Assembly: GCF_000826085.1 (NCBI RefSeq)
Contig: NZ_CCYM01000003.1
Span: 124,001-188,000, forward strand
Length of the DNA: 64,000 nucleotides
Direction of reading: 5' to 3'
From: Nigerium massiliense
GTDB taxonomy: Bacteria; Actinomycetota; Actinomycetes; Propionibacteriales; Propionibacteriaceae
A program made the position numbers and the translations under genes. The notes below the pieces were generated by a model. That model searched no databases. It saw only the letters and a list, made by a program, of their open reading frames with translations, and was not told where the DNA came from. Shown here piece by piece: positions 45,394-55,315 of the stretch. Position 1 is the stretch's first letter, and every line of letters starts with the position of its first letter.

Positions 45394-46818
45394 CTAGCCC
45401 CCGATCGCCTTCATCAACTCTCCGTACAGCGAGTACACGCCGACGGCGAAGATCGCGATCGCGGAGACGATCAGGATCGCCTGGAATCCCATGCCGTCCC
45501 GCACCGCCGGGTCGGTTTCCGCGCGCTGCAGGTACAGCGTCGAGATGGCCAAGCCCATCAGGAAGACGGCGTTCAGGATGCCGGCGATGATCACCAACTG
45601 CAGCGGCGAGCGCACCACCGTGCCGAGGATCGCCCACGAGAGCGGCAGCACGATCATGATCACGCGCATCCAGCGGTCGCGGACGGGCTTGTCCGTCCAG
45701 TCGAACGCGCCGAAGACCGACAGCGTGTTGGCGGTCTGGCGTCCGAGGCTCGGGACGTTCGCCAGGATCGTCTTGAACAGCGCGACGCCCGCGCCCAGCA
45801 GGAACACGACCGCCCCCCACTCGCCGACCACGGTGGAGAAGATCGACGCGATCGTCGTCATCACGGCGTTGCCCTCGGGCTCCAGGCCTTGAGGGTTGAG
45901 CACGGCGGCGCCCAGCATGTAGAAGGCGGCGGTGGAGATCGTGTAGACGATCCAGGAGACCCAGGCGTCCATCTTCATGACGCGGATCCAGCCGCGCGCG
46001 CGGGCGCGCCAGGCGTCCGAGCCGTCGTTCGGGCCCGACCAGGCGGCGTAGCCCTTCTCGACGCACCAGTAGGTGTACGCGGTGATCTCGCCCGCGCCGA
46101 CGCCGGTCATGCCGAACATCGACAGCGCGACGCCGAGAGCGCCGGCGGCGATCTGGAAGCGCAGCCCGTCCCCGACGTCGCCGAACGTCCAGGCGAACGG
46201 GGTGCCCTGCAGCAGGAAGACGACCACGACGGCGAAGGCGGTGACCAGCACGACCAGCACGGTGGAGATGTTCTCCAGCACGGCGTAGCTGTTCGTCAGG
46301 TGGACGCCGATGGCGATCGCGGCCAGGAGGCCCACCCAGACTCCGATCGACAGCAGCGAATACGGGTCGCCGCCGATCGGGAACAGGGTCGAGAAGGCGA
46401 ACGCGCTGGCGCTGATCACGCCGGCCTGCCCCATGAGGAACTGCAGGAACATGAGCAGCACCAGCCACGCCATCCAGCCGCGACCGGCGATGCGGGGCGG
46501 GACCCGGTTGTAGCCGGTGATCGCCGGCTGCCCGGTCGAGATCGACCAGCGCGCCAGCTCGATCTGCACCCACACCTTCACGAAGGTCGAGACGAAGACG
46601 AGCCAGAAGAGCATGAACCCCACGCGGGCGCCGAGCGTCGTGGCGGTCAGCAGCTCGCCCGACCCGACGACGGCCGCGCTGGTGATCATCCCCGGGCCGA
46701 GGAACTTCAGCGATCCGGCAAGGCTCGTCGGTGGCTCCTGGATGTTCGCCGGATCCAGGACGTAGGGGTCCTTGTCCTGGGCGAACGTGCGTTCGGGGTA
46801 GTCGGTCGCGTTCGACAT
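45394..46818 (-). CDS. Divergent Nramp-like transporter
   Basis: A 474-residue protein with about eleven membrane helices and the Nramp/LeuT-type arrangement. Two signature unwound-helix motifs differ from metal transporters: the helix-1 DPGN position reads VGSGEL, and the helix-6 MPHN position reads GVGAGEIT. Both carry a Gly-x-Gly-Glu pair, so the usual Asp, Asn and Met metal ligands are missing and the substrate is open. It is divergent from a PfkB sugar kinase. A GGGGC-CTA-GCCCC hairpin covers the stop codon. Confidence 0.8.
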   Translation of the reverse strand: MSNATDYPERTFAQDKDPYVLDPANIQEPPTSLAGSLKFLGPGMITSAAVVGSGELLTATTLGARVGFMLFWLVFVSTFVKVWVQIELARWSISTGQPAITGYNRVPPRIAGRGWMAWLVLLMFLQFLMGQAGVISASAFAFSTLFPIGGDPYSLLSIGVWVGLLAAIAIGVHLTNSYAVLENISTVLVVLVTAFAVVVVFLLQGTPFAWTFGDVGDGLRFQIAAGALGVALSMFGMTGVGAGEITAYTYWCVEKGYAAWSGPNDGSDAWRARARGWIRVMKMDAWVSWIVYTISTAAFYMLGAAVLNPQGLEPEGNAVMTTIASIFSTVVGEWGAVVFLLGAGVALFKTILANVPSLGRQTANTLSVFGAFDWTDKPVRDRWMRVIMIVLPLSWAILGTVVRSPLQLVIIAGILNAVFLMGLAISTLYLQRAETDPAVRDGMGFQAILIVSAIAIFAVGVYSLYGELMKAIGG

Positions 46819-46906
46819 GGCGCTCCTGCACGGCGGTGTGTGGGTCGAGGGTGGATCCGGCTCGCGAACCGAGCGGTGTCGCTCGCTCCGGGACCCGGGG
46901 TGAGGG

Positions 46907-46930
46907 CACTGTAACGCTGATCTAACAGTG
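46907..46930. promoter_or_regulatory. Inverted repeat between Nramp-like gene and sugar kinase
   Basis: CACTGT and ACAGTG, perfect 6-base arms separated by 12 bases. It lies within the 212-base divergent region. A minus-strand TACAGT at the left arm could be the -10 box of the transporter gene. It may be an operator for both genes. Confidence 0.45.
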
Positions 46931-47030
46931 CGGGTGGCGGGTTGGAAGAGTCCGGCAAGGCCCTGACCCGCGCGTGGGCGTCATGCGAGGATGAACCAAC
47001 CGTCAGCGTAGAAGGAAAGGAAGGTTTGTC

Positions 47031-48104
47031 ATGGATCTTCGCCAGGACGCCAAGTGGGGCCTCGTTGTTCCGACCTCGATGGGCGTGCGTATCACCCCGG
47101 AGGATCGGCAGCCGGTCCACACCGCGGATCACTTCTTCATGCAGGTCACCAGCGCGGAGACGAACGTCGCCAGCGTGACCTCGTACCTCGGCGTCCCAAC
47201 GAAGGTGCTGACCGCCTTCGTCGCCGAGTCGCCGATCTCCCTCATGATCAAGTCGAACCTGCGCTCCCGCTTCATGGAGTACGAGGGCCCGGATCTGCCC
47301 CAGGGTGACGCGTGGGGCCTGCGTCACCAGTTCAACATCGCGGACGGCGGCTACGGCGGCCGCGGGCCGCGCGTGTGGAACGATCGCTCCGGCGAGGTCG
47401 GTCGCGAGCTGTCGGTCGACCAGTTCGACCTTGAGCGCCTCTTCGGCGAGGAGGGCGTCAAGATCCTCCACATGTCCGGCGTGATCGCGGCGCTGTCGCC
47501 GTCCACCTCGACGTTCTGCGTCGAGCTGGCCAAGGCCGCCAAGAAGCACGGCACCCTCGTCGCGATGGACCTCAACTACCGCGCGTCCTTCTGGAAGGGC
47601 CGCGAGGACGAGCTGTCCAAGGCGTTCCACGAGATCGCCGAGAACTGCGACATCCTCTACGGCAACGAGGAGGACTTCCAGCTCTGCCTCGGCATCGAGG
47701 GCCCGGAGGCCGGCGGCAAGTCCATCGAAGAGAAGATCGAGGACTTCAAGGCGATGATCGGACGCGTCGAGAAGACGTTCCCGAACGCCAAGTACATCGG
47801 CACCTCGCTGCGTGAGGTCGAGTCTGCCAACCAGCACCGCTGGGGCATGGTGCTGTGGGGCGAGGGCGAGTTCGTCGTCTGCCCGCTCCGCGACATCCAG
47901 GTCATCGACCGCATCGGTGGCGGCGACGGCTCCGTGGGTGGCGTGCTCTACGGCATCCTGCAGGGCTGGGACGTCGAGAAGTGCGCCCAGTTCGGCTGGG
48001 CCACCGGCGCGCTCGCCGCGACGTCGCTGTACGACTACGGCGCCCCCGCCGACGAGGATCAGGTCTGGGCGATCTGGAAGGGCAACGCGCGCGTCAAGCG
48101 CTGA
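47031..48104 (+). CDS. PfkB-family sugar kinase (KdgK-like)
   Basis: A 357-residue ribokinase-fold enzyme. Family landmarks are TSAETNVASVTSYLG near the N-terminus (sugar-binding region), VAMDLNYRASFW, GNEEDFQL, and the anion-hole/catalytic base segment DRIGGGDGSVGG with Asp near residue 304, where most members read GAGDAF. The pattern resembles 2-keto-3-deoxygluconate kinases, but the sugar is not certain. A strong purine-rich site GAAGGAAAGGAAGG (47011-47024) precedes ATG 47031, suggesting high expression. Confidence 0.85.
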   Translation: MDLRQDAKWGLVVPTSMGVRITPEDRQPVHTADHFFMQVTSAETNVASVTSYLGVPTKVLTAFVAESPISLMIKSNLRSRFMEYEGPDLPQGDAWGLRHQFNIADGGYGGRGPRVWNDRSGEVGRELSVDQFDLERLFGEEGVKILHMSGVIAALSPSTSTFCVELAKAAKKHGTLVAMDLNYRASFWKGREDELSKAFHEIAENCDILYGNEEDFQLCLGIEGPEAGGKSIEEKIEDFKAMIGRVEKTFPNAKYIGTSLREVESANQHRWGMVLWGEGEFVVCPLRDIQVIDRIGGGDGSVGGVLYGILQGWDVEKCAQFGWATGALAATSLYDYGAPADEDQVWAIWKGNARVKR

Positions 48105-48127
48105 GTCTCCTCCCGCCACGACGACGG

Positions 48128-48148
48128 CCGCCCGCACGCTGCGGGCGG
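48128..48148 (+). terminator. Terminator hairpin of the sugar kinase gene
   Basis: CCGCCCGC and GCGGGCGG form an 8-base-pair perfect stem with a 5-base loop, 24 bases after the stop codon. No T run. Confidence 0.6.
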
Positions 48149-48236
48149 ACGTCGCCTGTGTCCGGGGGCGCTGACGCCCGCTCGGGTGCGATCGCTGTCG
48201 GGGACGGACGTCCGACCGGAGGGGGAGGGGGCCGCG

Positions 48237-48854
48237 TCAGTCGCGCCGTACCCGCATGACCGCGCCGGCCTCGCCGACGTAGCGGACGCGGGCGGCTTGC
48301 TTGCGGCCGAACGTGAACAGCATCAGCTCCGAGGGCTTGCCGATCACGGTGACGATCTCCGAGCCCGGCTGGACGTGGGCGCTTTCGCCGGTCTCGCGCT
48401 CGAGGACGATGCCGTCGTGGCTGCCGCGCAGCAGCAGCTTCGCCATCGACCGCGCCCGTCCCCACAGCACGTCCTCCAGTTCAGCGGGCAACTCGCGCGG
48501 CTCCAGCCCGGCGGGGCGCCGGACGTCCTCGGTGTGCACGAAGTACTCCACGGTGTTGGCCTGCTCGTCGAGGCCGGGCAGAGCGAAGAGCGAGGGCGCC
48601 TTCGGGCCGCGACGGATGGTCTCGACCAACTCGGGGAACGGCCAGCGCTTCTTGACCCGCGCCATCCGGTCGTCGGTGACCTTGGCCAGTGCGGGCACGA
48701 ACATGCCGGGCACGCCGATCGGGTCGTTCTCCCGCACCCACAGGTGGGCGGCCAGGTCGTGGGCGGTCCAGCCGGCGCACAGGGTCGGGGCGTCCGGGCC
48801 GGCGGACAACAGCGCGTCGCAGCAGGCGTCGCGTTCGTTCCTCGCAAAGCTCAT
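48237..48854 (-). CDS. TIGR03085-like protein (DinB/mycothiol-isomerase fold)
   Basis: A 205-residue protein beginning SFARNERDACCDALL. Likely metal ligands are the His in WTAHDLAAHLWVRE and the His/Asp in EYFVHTEDVRR, as in mycothiol-dependent maleylpyruvate isomerase-like proteins. No activity is established for this subgroup. ATG 48854 was chosen over GTG 48863 because TACAGT lies exactly 7 bases upstream of the ATG. Divergent from the dehydrogenase gene. Confidence 0.85.
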   Translation of the reverse strand: MSFARNERDACCDALLSAGPDAPTLCAGWTAHDLAAHLWVRENDPIGVPGMFVPALAKVTDDRMARVKKRWPFPELVETIRRGPKAPSLFALPGLDEQANTVEYFVHTEDVRRPAGLEPRELPAELEDVLWGRARSMAKLLLRGSHDGIVLERETGESAHVQPGSEIVTVIGKPSELMLFTFGRKQAARVRYVGEAGAVMRVRRD

Positions 48855-48861
48855 GCGCACC

Positions 48862-48885
48862 ACTGTAGAGGCGCTCGCCTAAGCT
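48862..48885. promoter_or_regulatory. Divergent leaderless promoter pair
   Basis: Minus-strand TACAGT (48862-48867) is 7 bases before ATG 48854, and plus-strand TAAGCT (48880-48885) is 6 bases before ATG 48892. The two start codons are only 37 bases apart. Confidence 0.55.
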
Positions 48886-48891
48886 GCGGCC

Positions 48892-49644
48892 ATGCACCGC
48901 ACCGCCTTGATCACCGGGGTCGGACGCCTCGCCGGGCTCGGCGCGGCGATCGCCCGAACGCTTGCCGCCGACGGCTGGGACCTCGCGCTGTCGTATCACC
49001 GCGACTACGACGAGCGCCTCGACCTCGTCCGCTCCGCCGACGACCCGGGGGCCCTGGCGGACGAGTTGCGCGCGACCGGCCGCCGCGTCGAGCTGTTGGA
49101 CGCCGACCTGGCCGACCCGGACGTCCCGGCAACGCTCCTCGATCGGGCGCGGGACGCCCTCGGTCCCGTCTCGGCGCTCGTGCTGAGCCACTGCGAGTCG
49201 GTCGACTCCTCGATCCTCGACTCGACCGTGGAGAGCTTCGACCGCCACTACGCGGTGAACGTCCGGGCGAGCTGGCAGCTCATCAAGGCGTTCGCCGAGC
49301 AGCTGGCCGGTCCCGGCTCGATCGTCGCGCTGACCAGCGACCACGCGGTGCACAACCTGCCGTACGGGACGACCAAGGCCGCGCTCGACCGGCTCGTGGT
49401 GGCCGCCCCGTACGAGCTGACGGACCTCGACCTGCAGGCGAACGTCATCAACCCCGGCCCGATCGACACCGGGTGGATGTCCGACGACCTTCGCGCCGAC
49501 GTCGCCGCGAAGACCCCCTACGGCGTCCTGGGGGAGCCGCAGACGGTCGCCGACCTCGTCCGGTTCCTGCTCAGCCCGCAGGGCCGCTGGATCAACGGGC
49601 AGCGGCTGCTCAGCAACGGCGGGTTCGCCAGCAACGTCGACTGA
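48892..49644 (+). CDS. Short-chain dehydrogenase/reductase
   Basis: A 250-residue Rossmann oxidoreductase. The cofactor loop is [12 protein letters not shown], a variant of TGxxxGxG; the catalytic set is Asn in YAVNVRA, Ser in [10 protein letters not shown], and Tyr/Lys in [18 protein letters not shown] and [12 protein letters not shown] are typical of FabG-like SDRs. The substrate is unknown. It is transcribed alone; a hairpin follows. Confidence 0.88.
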   Translation: MHRTALITGVGRLAGLGAAIARTLAADGWDLALSYHRDYDERLDLVRSADDPGALADELRATGRRVELLDADLADPDVPATLLDRARDALGPVSALVLSHCESVDSSILDSTVESFDRHYAVNVRASWQLIKAFAEQLAGPGSIVALTSDHAVHNLPYGTTKAALDRLVVAAPYELTDLDLQANVINPGPIDTGWMSDDLRADVAAKTPYGVLGEPQTVADLVRFLLSPQGRWINGQRLLSNGGFASNVD

Positions 49645-49657
49645 GCGGACCGCGCTG

Positions 49658-49674
49658 GGACGCCCCGGGCGTCC
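49658..49674 (+). terminator. Short terminator hairpin after the dehydrogenase gene
   Basis: GGACGCC and GGCGTCC form a 7-base-pair stem with a 3-base loop, 13 bases after the stop and before hisI. Confidence 0.5.
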
Positions 49675-49690
49675 GTGGGAGAATGACCGG

Positions 49691-50065
49691 GTGAATCTGA
49701 CCTACGCCCTCGATCCCCAGCTGTCCGGGGCCCTGCGCCGCAACGATGCCGGTCTGGTGCCCGCGGTCGTCCAGGACGCGACGACGCGCGAGGTGCTGAT
49801 GATGGCCTGGATGAACGACGAGGCGCTCGCCCGCACGCTGGCCACCCGGCAGGGCACGTACTGGTCGCGCAGCCGCGACGAGTTGTGGGTCAAGGGGCTC
49901 ACGTCCGGCCACACCCAGCACGTGCGCGAGGTGCACCTGGACTGCGACGGGGACACCCTGCTGGTGCTGGTCGACCAGGTCGGTCCCGCCTGCCACACCG
50001 GCGAGCAGAGCTGCTTCGACGTCAGCCTGTTGCTCGCCGACGACGCGGGAGACGCCGGTGAGTGA
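49691..50065 (+). CDS. hisI: Phosphoribosyl-AMP cyclohydrolase
   Basis: Third step of histidine synthesis, opening the adenine ring of PR-AMP. It has 124 residues, the stand-alone HisI form without HisE. Motifs include [34 protein letters not shown], and the zinc/magnesium cysteines in LDCDGD and [15 protein letters not shown] 49691 lies 6 bases after GAGAAT, close to the leaderless pattern. trpE overlaps its end by 8 bases. Confidence 0.96.
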   Translation: MNLTYALDPQLSGALRRNDAGLVPAVVQDATTREVLMMAWMNDEALARTLATRQGTYWSRSRDELWVKGLTSGHTQHVREVHLDCDGDTLLVLVDQVGPACHTGEQSCFDVSLLLADDAGDAGE

Positions 50066-51581
50066 GCTGACCATCGTCCCCGACTTGGCCGGCTTCGAGG
50101 CGGCAGCGGCGGTGGACGGCTGCCGCGTGGTCAGCGTCCATACCAAGCTGCTGGCGGACGACGTCACGCCGGTCGGCCTGTACGACCAGCTGTGCGGCGA
50201 TCGGCCGAACACCTTCTTGTTCGAGTCTGCGGAGGGCGGCGTCTTCACCCGCTACTCCTTCATCGGCGTCAATGCCGCCGCGACGCTGACCGTCGAGGAC
50301 GGCGAGCCCGTCTGGCGGTTCCCGGGCCGCGAGGTCATCGGCCTGCCCACCGCCGGTGACCCGCTGGAGGTGCTCCGCGAGACCCTGGCGCTGCTGCACA
50401 CCCCGCGCGAGGAAGGACTGCCCAGCCTGGCGTCCGGCATGGTCGGCTACCTCGGCTACGACGTCGTCCGGCGGCTGGAGAAACTGCCGGACACCTGCGC
50501 CGACGATCTCGGCATCCCCGAGTTGGTGATGATGCTGGTGACCGACATGGCCGTCCTCGACCACCACACCGGCGAGGTATGGCTCATCGCCAACGCCATC
50601 AACTTCGACGACTCCGACGAGCACGTCGGCGACGCCTACGCCGACGCCTGCGCGCGACTCGAGAGGCTCGCCGACCGGCTGCGCGAGCCGGCCCGGCCGC
50701 TGACGGCCGTCCGGGTGGGGGATCACGAGCCGCCCGAGATCGTCCGGCAGCGTCCCCAGCCAGAGTTCGAGGCCGCCGTCCGCGAGGCCATCGAGGACAT
50801 CCACGCCGGCGAGGCGTTCCAGATCGTGGTCGCCCAGCGCTTCTCGGTGGAGTGCACCTCGGACGCCCTTGACGTCTACCGGGTCCTTCGGCGCTCCAAC
50901 CCGAGCCCGTACCTGTACCTGCTGCGCCTGGACGGCCTCGACGTCGTGGGGGCCAGCCCCGAGGCGCTGGTCACCGTCAACGACCACCGGGTTGTCACCC
51001 GACCCATCGCGGGCAGCCGGCCGCGCGGGGCGACGCCCGAGGAGGACGCCCTGCTCGAGGCGGAGCTGCTCGCCGACCAGAAGGAGCGCGCCGAGCACCT
51101 GATGCTCGTCGACCTCGGCCGCAACGACCTCGGCCGCGTCTGCGTGCCCGGCAGCGTCGAGGTCGTCGAGTTCATGAAGGTGCGCCGTTACAGCCACATC
51201 ATGCACATGGAGGCCGCCGTCGTCGGTGAGCTGCGTCCCGAGTTCACCGCCCTGGACGCCACCCTGTCCTGCTTCCCGGCCGGCACCCTGTCGGGCGCGC
51301 CGAAGGTGCGCGCGATGGAGATCATCGACCGCCTCGAGCTGACCAGGCGGGGCCTCTACGGCGGCGTCGTCGGCTACTTCGACTTCGCCGGGGACTCCGA
51401 CGTGGCCATCGCGATCCGCACCGCGGTCATCAAGGACGGCACCGCCTACGTCCAGGCCGGCGGCGGCATCGTGGCCGACTCGATCCCCGCCAACGAGGAC
51501 GCCGAGTCCCGCAACAAGGCAGCCGCCGCGCTGCGCGCCGTCCAGGCCGCTGCCGGGCTGCGGCGGCTGAGTCCACGATGA
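50058..51581 (+). CDS. trpE: Anthranilate synthase component I
   Basis: Makes anthranilate from chorismate, the first committed step of tryptophan synthesis. It has 507 residues; the N-terminal feedback region shows FLFESAEGG, and the catalytic domain has [23 protein letters not shown] [28 protein letters not shown] and [18 protein letters not shown] 50058 overlaps hisI. The glutaminase TrpG is not in the window. Confidence 0.97.
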   Translation: MSELTIVPDLAGFEAAAAVDGCRVVSVHTKLLADDVTPVGLYDQLCGDRPNTFLFESAEGGVFTRYSFIGVNAAATLTVEDGEPVWRFPGREVIGLPTAGDPLEVLRETLALLHTPREEGLPSLASGMVGYLGYDVVRRLEKLPDTCADDLGIPELVMMLVTDMAVLDHHTGEVWLIANAINFDDSDEHVGDAYADACARLERLADRLREPARPLTAVRVGDHEPPEIVRQRPQPEFEAAVREAIEDIHAGEAFQIVVAQRFSVECTSDALDVYRVLRRSNPSPYLYLLRLDGLDVVGASPEALVTVNDHRVVTRPIAGSRPRGATPEEDALLEAELLADQKERAEHLMLVDLGRNDLGRVCVPGSVEVVEFMKVRRYSHIMHMEAAVVGELRPEFTALDATLSCFPAGTLSGAPKVRAMEIIDRLELTRRGLYGGVVGYFDFAGDSDVAIAIRTAVIKDGTAYVQAGGGIVADSIPANEDAESRNKAAAALRAVQAAAGLRRLSPR

Positions 51582-52132
51582 AGCTCGGGCCGGTCCCGGC
51601 GCTCTGGACGACCGGGGCGCTCGCGTTCGTCGTCGCGCTGCAGCCGTGGTGGCGCATCGCCGCCGACGGCGGAGCGGTCACCGCGTCGCTGACCGGGACG
51701 GCCGCGACCGGCGGCCTCGCCCAAGCCCTGGCCCTGGTGTGCCTCGGCGGCATCCTCGTCACGCTGACGCTCCGCTCGACCGGACGCCGCGTCATCGGCG
51801 TCCTGCTGGCCCTGACCTACGCGGGGGTGGCCGTGTTGGGCGCCGTTCACCCGCGGCCGAGCGCGGGCGCCATCGAGGAGGCGCTGCGGACGATGACGTT
51901 CGCGCCGGCCCAGTCGGTCACCGAGACGGCGTGGCCGTGGGCGTACGCTGTCATCGGGGTCGCCGGGGTCGCGGCCTCGCTGTGGCTACTCAGGCGCCCG
52001 GGACGGCCCGACCGTCCCCGAGGCGTCCGCGACGAGGGCGAGCCGCTGGATGATTCGCTGGCTTCCTGGAAAGCTATGGACGCCGGGGTCGACCCCACCG
52101 CAGACGCACCCAGCCGGGAGGATCAACGATGA
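51578..52132 (+). CDS. Trp-operon-associated membrane protein (TIGR02234-like)
   Basis: A 184-residue protein with four membrane helices (about 8-24, 44-64, 70-90, 122-142) and a charged C-terminal tail. Position between trpE and trpC, and the WW motif in [11 protein letters not shown], match the conserved actinobacterial tryptophan-operon membrane protein. The role is unproven. ATG overlaps the trpE stop (ATGA). Confidence 0.85.
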   Translation: MKLGPVPALWTTGALAFVVALQPWWRIAADGGAVTASLTGTAATGGLAQALALVCLGGILVTLTLRSTGRRVIGVLLALTYAGVAVLGAVHPRPSAGAIEEALRTMTFAPAQSVTETAWPWAYAVIGVAGVAASLWLLRRPGRPDRPRGVRDEGEPLDDSLASWKAMDAGVDPTADAPSREDQR

Positions 52133-52401
52133 AGTACGTCGAGCACCCAGACGCCGAGCGCTACTACGCAGCGACGCTCGCGCCGCGAGCGGAGGGCATC
52201 ACCGAGCGCTACCACCACGGCCGCACGCCGGCCGCCTGGGTGGGCAGCATGGTGGCGCTGGTCGGCTTCGTGGTCGCCGCGATCGGGTTCTTCATGAACA
52301 TCAACTGGATCGTCGTGGCCCTCGGGCTGGTCGTCGTCCTCGGCGGCGCGATCGCGGGCGGCCTGATGTCCCGGGCCGGACGCGGCCAGGTGTGGGAGTG
52401 A
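52129..52401 (+). CDS. HGxxPAAW family small membrane protein
   Basis: A 90-residue protein with the family motif [12 protein letters not shown] near residue 30, followed by two membrane helices. The family is confined to Actinobacteria and usually sits in the trp operon; its job is unknown. ATG overlaps the preceding stop, and its own stop overlaps the trpC GTG, so translation is coupled throughout. Confidence 0.88.
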   Translation: MKYVEHPDAERYYAATLAPRAEGITERYHHGRTPAAWVGSMVALVGFVVAAIGFFMNINWIVVALGLVVVLGGAIAGGLMSRAGRGQVWE

Positions 52402-53219
52402 GCGCAGGGGTCCTCGACGAGATCGTCGCCGGGGTCCGGGAGGACCTGGCCGAGCGCGAGGCCGGGCGTCCCCTGGACGACCTGATCGCCGCCGTGGCCG
52501 ACCTGCCGCCCGCCCGCGACCCGCTGCCGCGGTTCCGGGCGCCGGAGCTGGCCGTCATCTCCGAGGTGAAGCGGTCCAGCCCCAGCAAGGGCGCGCTGGC
52601 CGACATCCCCGATCCCGCCGCGTTGGCCCGCGAGTACGTCGCCGGCGGTGCGGCCGCCATCTCGGTGCTCACGGAGAAGCGCCGCTTCGGCGGAAGCCTG
52701 GACGACCTGCGCGCCGTCCGCGCCGCGGTCGACATCCCGATCCTGCGCAAGGACTTCATCGTCACCGACTACCAGCTCTACGAGCAGCGCGAGGCCGGCG
52801 CCGACCTGGCGCTGCTGATCGTCGCGTCGCTCGACGACGCCGAGTTGGCGCACCTGCTCGAGCTCACCCGGCAGCTCACGATGACCCCGCTCGTCGAGGT
52901 CCACACCCCCGACGAGGTGCGCCGCGCCGTCGACTCCGGCGCCGAGCTGCTAGGCGTCAACAACCGCAACCTGAAGACCTTGGACGTGGACCTCGCCCGC
53001 TTCGAGCAGCTCGTCGGGCTCATCCCGTCCGACCGGGTCAAGGTCGCCGAATCGGGGATCATGTCCAGCGCGGACGTGTCCCGGGTCGCCGAGGCCGGGG
53101 CCGACGTGATCCTGGTGGGGGAGGCGCTCGTCACGGGTGGCAACCCGCGCCAAGCCGTCACCGACTTCGTCGAGGTCGGCAGCGTCGCCAAGGGCGCGCT
53201 GCGCGCGAAGAACCTGTAA
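52398..53219 (+). CDS. trpC: Indole-3-glycerol phosphate synthase
   Basis: Closes the indole ring from CdRP. It has 273 residues in a TIM barrel: [13 protein letters not shown] (catalytic Lys), [43 protein letters not shown] and [11 protein letters not shown] 52398 overlaps the previous stop. No trpD or trpF is in the cluster, as in other actinobacteria where PriA covers the TrpF step. Confidence 0.97.
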   Translation: MSAGVLDEIVAGVREDLAEREAGRPLDDLIAAVADLPPARDPLPRFRAPELAVISEVKRSSPSKGALADIPDPAALAREYVAGGAAAISVLTEKRRFGGSLDDLRAVRAAVDIPILRKDFIVTDYQLYEQREAGADLALLIVASLDDAELAHLLELTRQLTMTPLVEVHTPDEVRRAVDSGAELLGVNNRNLKTLDVDLARFEQLVGLIPSDRVKVAESGIMSSADVSRVAEAGADVILVGEALVTGGNPRQAVTDFVEVGSVAKGALRAKNL

Positions 53220-53232
53220 GGAGAATGACGAC

Positions 53233-54468
53233 GTGACATTGCCCGACGCATCGGGTCACTACGACGTCTTCGGGGGCAAGTACGTCCCCGAGGCGCTGTA
53301 CGCGGCGCTCGACCAGCTCGAACGCGAGTTCACCTCGGCGCTGGCGGACCCGTCCTTCATGGACGAGTTGCACCGGCTCCAGCGCGACTACGCGGGACGG
53401 CCCTCGCCCATCACGGAGGCCCGCCGGCTCTCGGAGCAGGCGGGCAACGCGCGCATCCTGCTCAAGCGCGAAGACCTCAACCACACGGGCTCGCACAAGA
53501 TCAACAACGTGCTCGGGCAGGCGTTGCTCACCAAGCGGATGGGCAAGACGCGTGTGATCGCCGAGACCGGAGCGGGACAGCACGGCGTCGCGACCGCCAC
53601 GGCGGCGGCGCTGCTGGGCCTGGAGTGTCGCGTGTACATGGGCAAGGTCGACACCGACCGCCAGTCCGTCAACGTCGCCCGCATGAAGCTGCTGGGCGCC
53701 GAGGTCATCGCCGTCGAGGCGGGATCGGCGACGCTCAAGGACGCCATGAACGAGGCCATGCGCGACTGGGTCGCGTCCGTCGACGACACCCATTACCTGA
53801 TCGGCACCGTCGCGGGCCCGCACCCGTTCCCCCTGATGGTCAAGGAGTTCCAGCGCGTCATCAGCACCGAGGCCCGCGGGCAGATCCTCGACACGTACGG
53901 CGAGCTGCCCTACGCGGTGGCGGCGTGCGTCGGCGGCGGGTCGAACGCGATGGGCATGTTCGCCGACTTCATCGACGATCCCGAGGTGCACCTGTTCGGC
54001 TTCGAGGCCGGCGGCGACGGCGTCGAGACGCAGCGCCACGCGGCGTCCATCGGCGGCGGCTCCATCGGCGTCCTGCACGGCACCCGGACGTACATCCTGC
54101 AGGACGAGGACGGCCAGACCGTCGAGAGCCACTCCATCTCGGCCGGGCTCGATTACCCGGGCGTCGGCCCCGAGCACTCGTTCCTGGCGTCCCGCGGCCG
54201 GGCGGTCTACGAGCCCGTCACCGATGCCGAGGCCATGGACGCCTTCCGGTTGCTCACCCAGACCGAGGGCATCATGCCGGCCATCGAGTCGGCGCACGGC
54301 GTCGCCGGCGCCCTGCGGCTCGGCCGCCGGCTCGCCGAGACCGACCCGGACCTGCGGCCGCTGATCTGCGTGTGCCTGTCCGGGCGGGGCGACAAGGACA
54401 TCGACACCGCGCTGACGTGGTTCGGCATCGACGGGCTCCCCAACGACACCGTGGGAGGCGTGAAGTGA
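53233..54468 (+). CDS. trpB: Tryptophan synthase beta chain
   Basis: PLP enzyme that joins indole and serine. It has 411 residues, the TrpB1 type that pairs with Trp[14 protein letters not shown] near the start, PLP Lys89 in [31 protein letters not shown] and a C-terminal [11 protein letters not shown] 53233 has GGAG about 9 bases upstream; the upstream open frame belongs to trpC in another frame. Confidence 0.97.
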   Translation: MTLPDASGHYDVFGGKYVPEALYAALDQLEREFTSALADPSFMDELHRLQRDYAGRPSPITEARRLSEQAGNARILLKREDLNHTGSHKINNVLGQALLTKRMGKTRVIAETGAGQHGVATATAAALLGLECRVYMGKVDTDRQSVNVARMKLLGAEVIAVEAGSATLKDAMNEAMRDWVASVDDTHYLIGTVAGPHPFPLMVKEFQRVISTEARGQILDTYGELPYAVAACVGGGSNAMGMFADFIDDPEVHLFGFEAGGDGVETQRHAASIGGGSIGVLHGTRTYILQDEDGQTVESHSISAGLDYPGVGPEHSFLASRGRAVYEPVTDAEAMDAFRLLTQTEGIMPAIESAHGVAGALRLGRRLAETDPDLRPLICVCLSGRGDKDIDTALTWFGIDGLPNDTVGGVK

Positions 54469-55310
54469 GCGTGCCGGACCACGCCGGCAAGTCCGGCAAG
54501 GCGTTCCAGAAGGCCAAGGAGGAGGGACGCGGCGCGCTGATCGGCTACCTGCCCGTCGGCTACCCCGACGTCCCGACCTCGTACGCCGCGATGGCCGCGC
54601 TGTGCGGCGACGGCGACAACCCGGGCGTCGACCTCGTCGAGATCGGGCTGCCGTACTCCGACCCGATGATGGACGGCCCCGTCATCCAGCGGGCGGGCAC
54701 GTCGGCGCTGGCCCGCGGCGTCCACACCCGCGACGTCTTCGGCGCCATCGAGGCCATCGCCGCCACCGGGACGCCCGCGGTCGCCATGACCTACTGGAAC
54801 CTCGTCGACCGCTACGGGGTGCAGCGGTTCGCGCGCGACTTCGCCAACGCCGGCGGCTGCGGCCTGATCACGCCCGATCTGACGCCCGACGAGGCCGGCG
54901 AGTGGATCGCCGCGTCCGACGAGCACGACCTCGACCGCATCTTCCTGGTCGCCCCCTCGTCGTCGGACGAGCGGCTGAAGGCGACCGCCGAGGCGTCCCG
55001 CGGGTGGATCTACGCCACCGCGATCATGGGCGTCACGGGGACGCGCGAACAGTCGTCCTCGCTGGCGCCGGTGCTCGTCGAGCGGCTGAGGGCCTTGGCC
55101 CCCGACCGGCTGGTCGGCGTCGGCCTTGGCGTCTCCAACGGCGACCAGGCCGCCGACGTCGTCTCCTATGCCGACGGCGCGATCGTCGGCTCCGCATTCG
55201 TCCGCACGCTGCTGGACGCCGAGGACGCCGGCCGCCCCGGCGACTTCAGCGCCCTGCGCCGCGTCGTCGCCGACCTGGCCGACGGCGTCCGCCGCACACC
55301 CCGGAGTTGA
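54465..55310 (+). CDS. trpA: Tryptophan synthase alpha chain
   Basis: Cleaves indole-3-glycerol phosphate and channels indole to TrpB. It has 281 residues: GYLPVGYPD, catalytic Glu in [22 protein letters not shown], catalytic Asp in [12 protein letters not shown], and [14 protein letters not shown] 54465 overlaps the trpB stop; a second GTG at 54471 is possible. Confidence 0.97.
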   Translation: MSVPDHAGKSGKAFQKAKEEGRGALIGYLPVGYPDVPTSYAAMAALCGDGDNPGVDLVEIGLPYSDPMMDGPVIQRAGTSALARGVHTRDVFGAIEAIAATGTPAVAMTYWNLVDRYGVQRFARDFANAGGCGLITPDLTPDEAGEWIAASDEHDLDRIFLVAPSSSDERLKATAEASRGWIYATAIMGVTGTREQSSSLAPVLVERLRALAPDRLVGVGLGVSNGDQAADVVSYADGAIVGSAFVRTLLDAEDAGRPGDFSALRRVVADLADGVRRTPRS

Positions 55311-55315
55311 GCCGC

